From Liopterus haemorrhoidalis (lineage: Eukaryota; Arthropoda; Insecta; Coleoptera; Dytiscidae), in NCBI GenBank assembly GCA_963971575.1, contig OZ020611.1:146718419-146782418 (forward strand): a stretch of DNA of 64,000 nucleotides, written 5' to 3'. Shown here piece by piece: positions 63,117 to 64,000 of the stretch (positions are counted from its first letter, which is position 1; every line of letters starts with the position of its first letter). The position numbers were made by a program, and so were the translations under genes. The notes under the pieces were generated by a model. It searched no databases and was not told the origin of the DNA. It was given only the letters and a program-made list of their open reading frames with translations.

Positions 63117-63597
63117 ACCGTTGCTAGGTAACGTAATAAATAAGTTGAAAGCATATGTCAAATTATTGTTAGTTTGTAAAGGAAACCGGATTAAAATGAA
63201 ATAATAATAGAAAGTCTGTTCCAAACGATTAGGCGGAACTAGATTTTCAAATCTAGTAATTTTTACAGATTGATTGAAACTTTTGATCATTTTGTTCAGG
63301 AAAGCCAACTTCAATATATATAAAAAAAAATAGCTAATGACAACTTACAAAAATGAAAATTCCACTTAGTTCCGCCTAATCGTTTGGAATAGCCTGTAGT
63401 TAAATTTTGCTTATATATTTTTTGATAGAGTCTTGGTCAGTCAGTTAATCAGTTGAGGCAAGTATTGTCTATTTACTGAATTTACATTCCGGATGACAAC
63501 GTACATGGTCGTTGCTAGGCAACGTAATAAATGGGTTGAAAGCATCTGTCAAATTATTGTTAGTTTTTAAAGGGAACAGAATAAAAATTAAATAATT
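63117..63597. repeat. Direct repeat pair (about 90 bp) around an M1 MITE
   Basis: The segment starting CGTTGCTAGGTAACGTAATA at about 63119 recurs at about 63511 (CGTTGCTAGGCAACGTAATA) with the same continuation to about 63597. The MITE 63211-63396 follows the first copy. Confidence 0.65.
63211..63396. mobile_element. M1-family MITE
   Basis: 186 bp; AAAGTCTGTTCCAAACGATT at the left, CGTTTGGAATAGCCTG followed by TA at the right. Close to 54117-54298. Confidence 0.7.
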
Positions 63598-63799
63598 ACT
63601 AAAGTTATAGTCGTGGAAAAAGCATAATATGAAACTTGCATGGAATAGTCATTTCTCACTCGTATGAATCCGCCGCTACTCGCTTGCAGCTCGTAGCGGT
63701 GCAACTTTCATACACGTGTGAAATAACATTCCATGTTCGTTGCACAATATACTATTTTGCCTTTAAGTGAAAAAATGTACTTATTTTATTTATATTGTA

Positions 63800-64000
63800 C
63801 AGTCAGCGCTCGCTTAACGTACATCCGCTTAACGTACGTTCGATGATACGTACATGATTAATTACGGAACCGATGTTCGTACGAACGTACATCGCGTAAC
63901 ATGAAAATGTCGCTTTTGTACGAACGTACACATTGACCGCGCGAACGTACATCGTGTCACACGAAATCGTCGGTTTCGTATTTGATATGGCAACTTTATG
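63800..64000 (+). mobile_element. pogo/Tigger-type element, left end, cut by window edge
   Basis: Starts CAGTCAGCGCTCGCTTAACG directly after TA and repeats CGCTTAACGTACG and CGAACGTACATCG-type words, the usual look of Tigger/pogo ends. The interior lies outside the window. Confidence 0.65.

Overview
The window looks like a piece of an AT-rich, heavily transposon-loaded insect nuclear genome. The evidence is spliced genes with GT/AG introns, animal gene families (a TBP-like factor, PIG-T, a CD109/thioester protein), dozens of insect-type MITEs, and a nuclear copy of mitochondrial DNA in the insect order trnI-trnQ-trnM-nad2. The insect order cannot be fixed from the sequence alone.

Three host genes are visible. 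(1) Positions 1-338, minus strand: the N-terminal exon of a TBP-related factor (Trf2/TBPL1), cut by the window edge. (2) Positions 1304-3066, plus strand: a complete two-exon PIG-T, a GPI-transamidase subunit, head to head with Trf2. (3) Positions 61092 down to 22625, minus strand: fifteen coding exons of a CD109/TEP/alpha-2-macroglobulin-like protein. All splice phases agree, giving 1314 residues plus a stop. The thioester motif GCGEQ is intact. The C-terminus ends in a GPI-anchor-like hydrophobic tail. The first exon(s), with signal peptide and MG1, are not seen and probably lie beyond 64000. No other convincing host gene was found.

The rest is transposon landscape: 3.1-22.6 kb between PIG-T and the TEP gene, and the TEP introns. 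It holds an I/Jockey-type retrotransposon with RNase H (14.47-18.41 kb), other RT and RNase H fragments, mariner, Tc1-like, hAT, PIF/Harbinger, Merlin-like, piggyBac-like and Helitron-like remnants, many MITEs with readable target-site duplications, tandem repeats and long foldbacks. Many are nested.

The most unusual structures are: (a) a mitochondrial trnI-trnQ-trnM-nad2 segment inside a Harbinger-like element that itself sits inside the RT of a retrotransposon, with the RT frame restored exactly when the element is removed; (b) one 40-bp T-rich tandem unit found inside six hAT-type MITEs with at least three unrelated terminal sequences; (c) a pair of same-family hAT MITEs whose outermost ends share a perfect 8-bp duplication, suggesting they moved 1.15 kb between them as one unit; (d) a four-level nest ending 24 bp from a splice site of the TEP gene; (e) long near-perfect hairpins in TEP introns.
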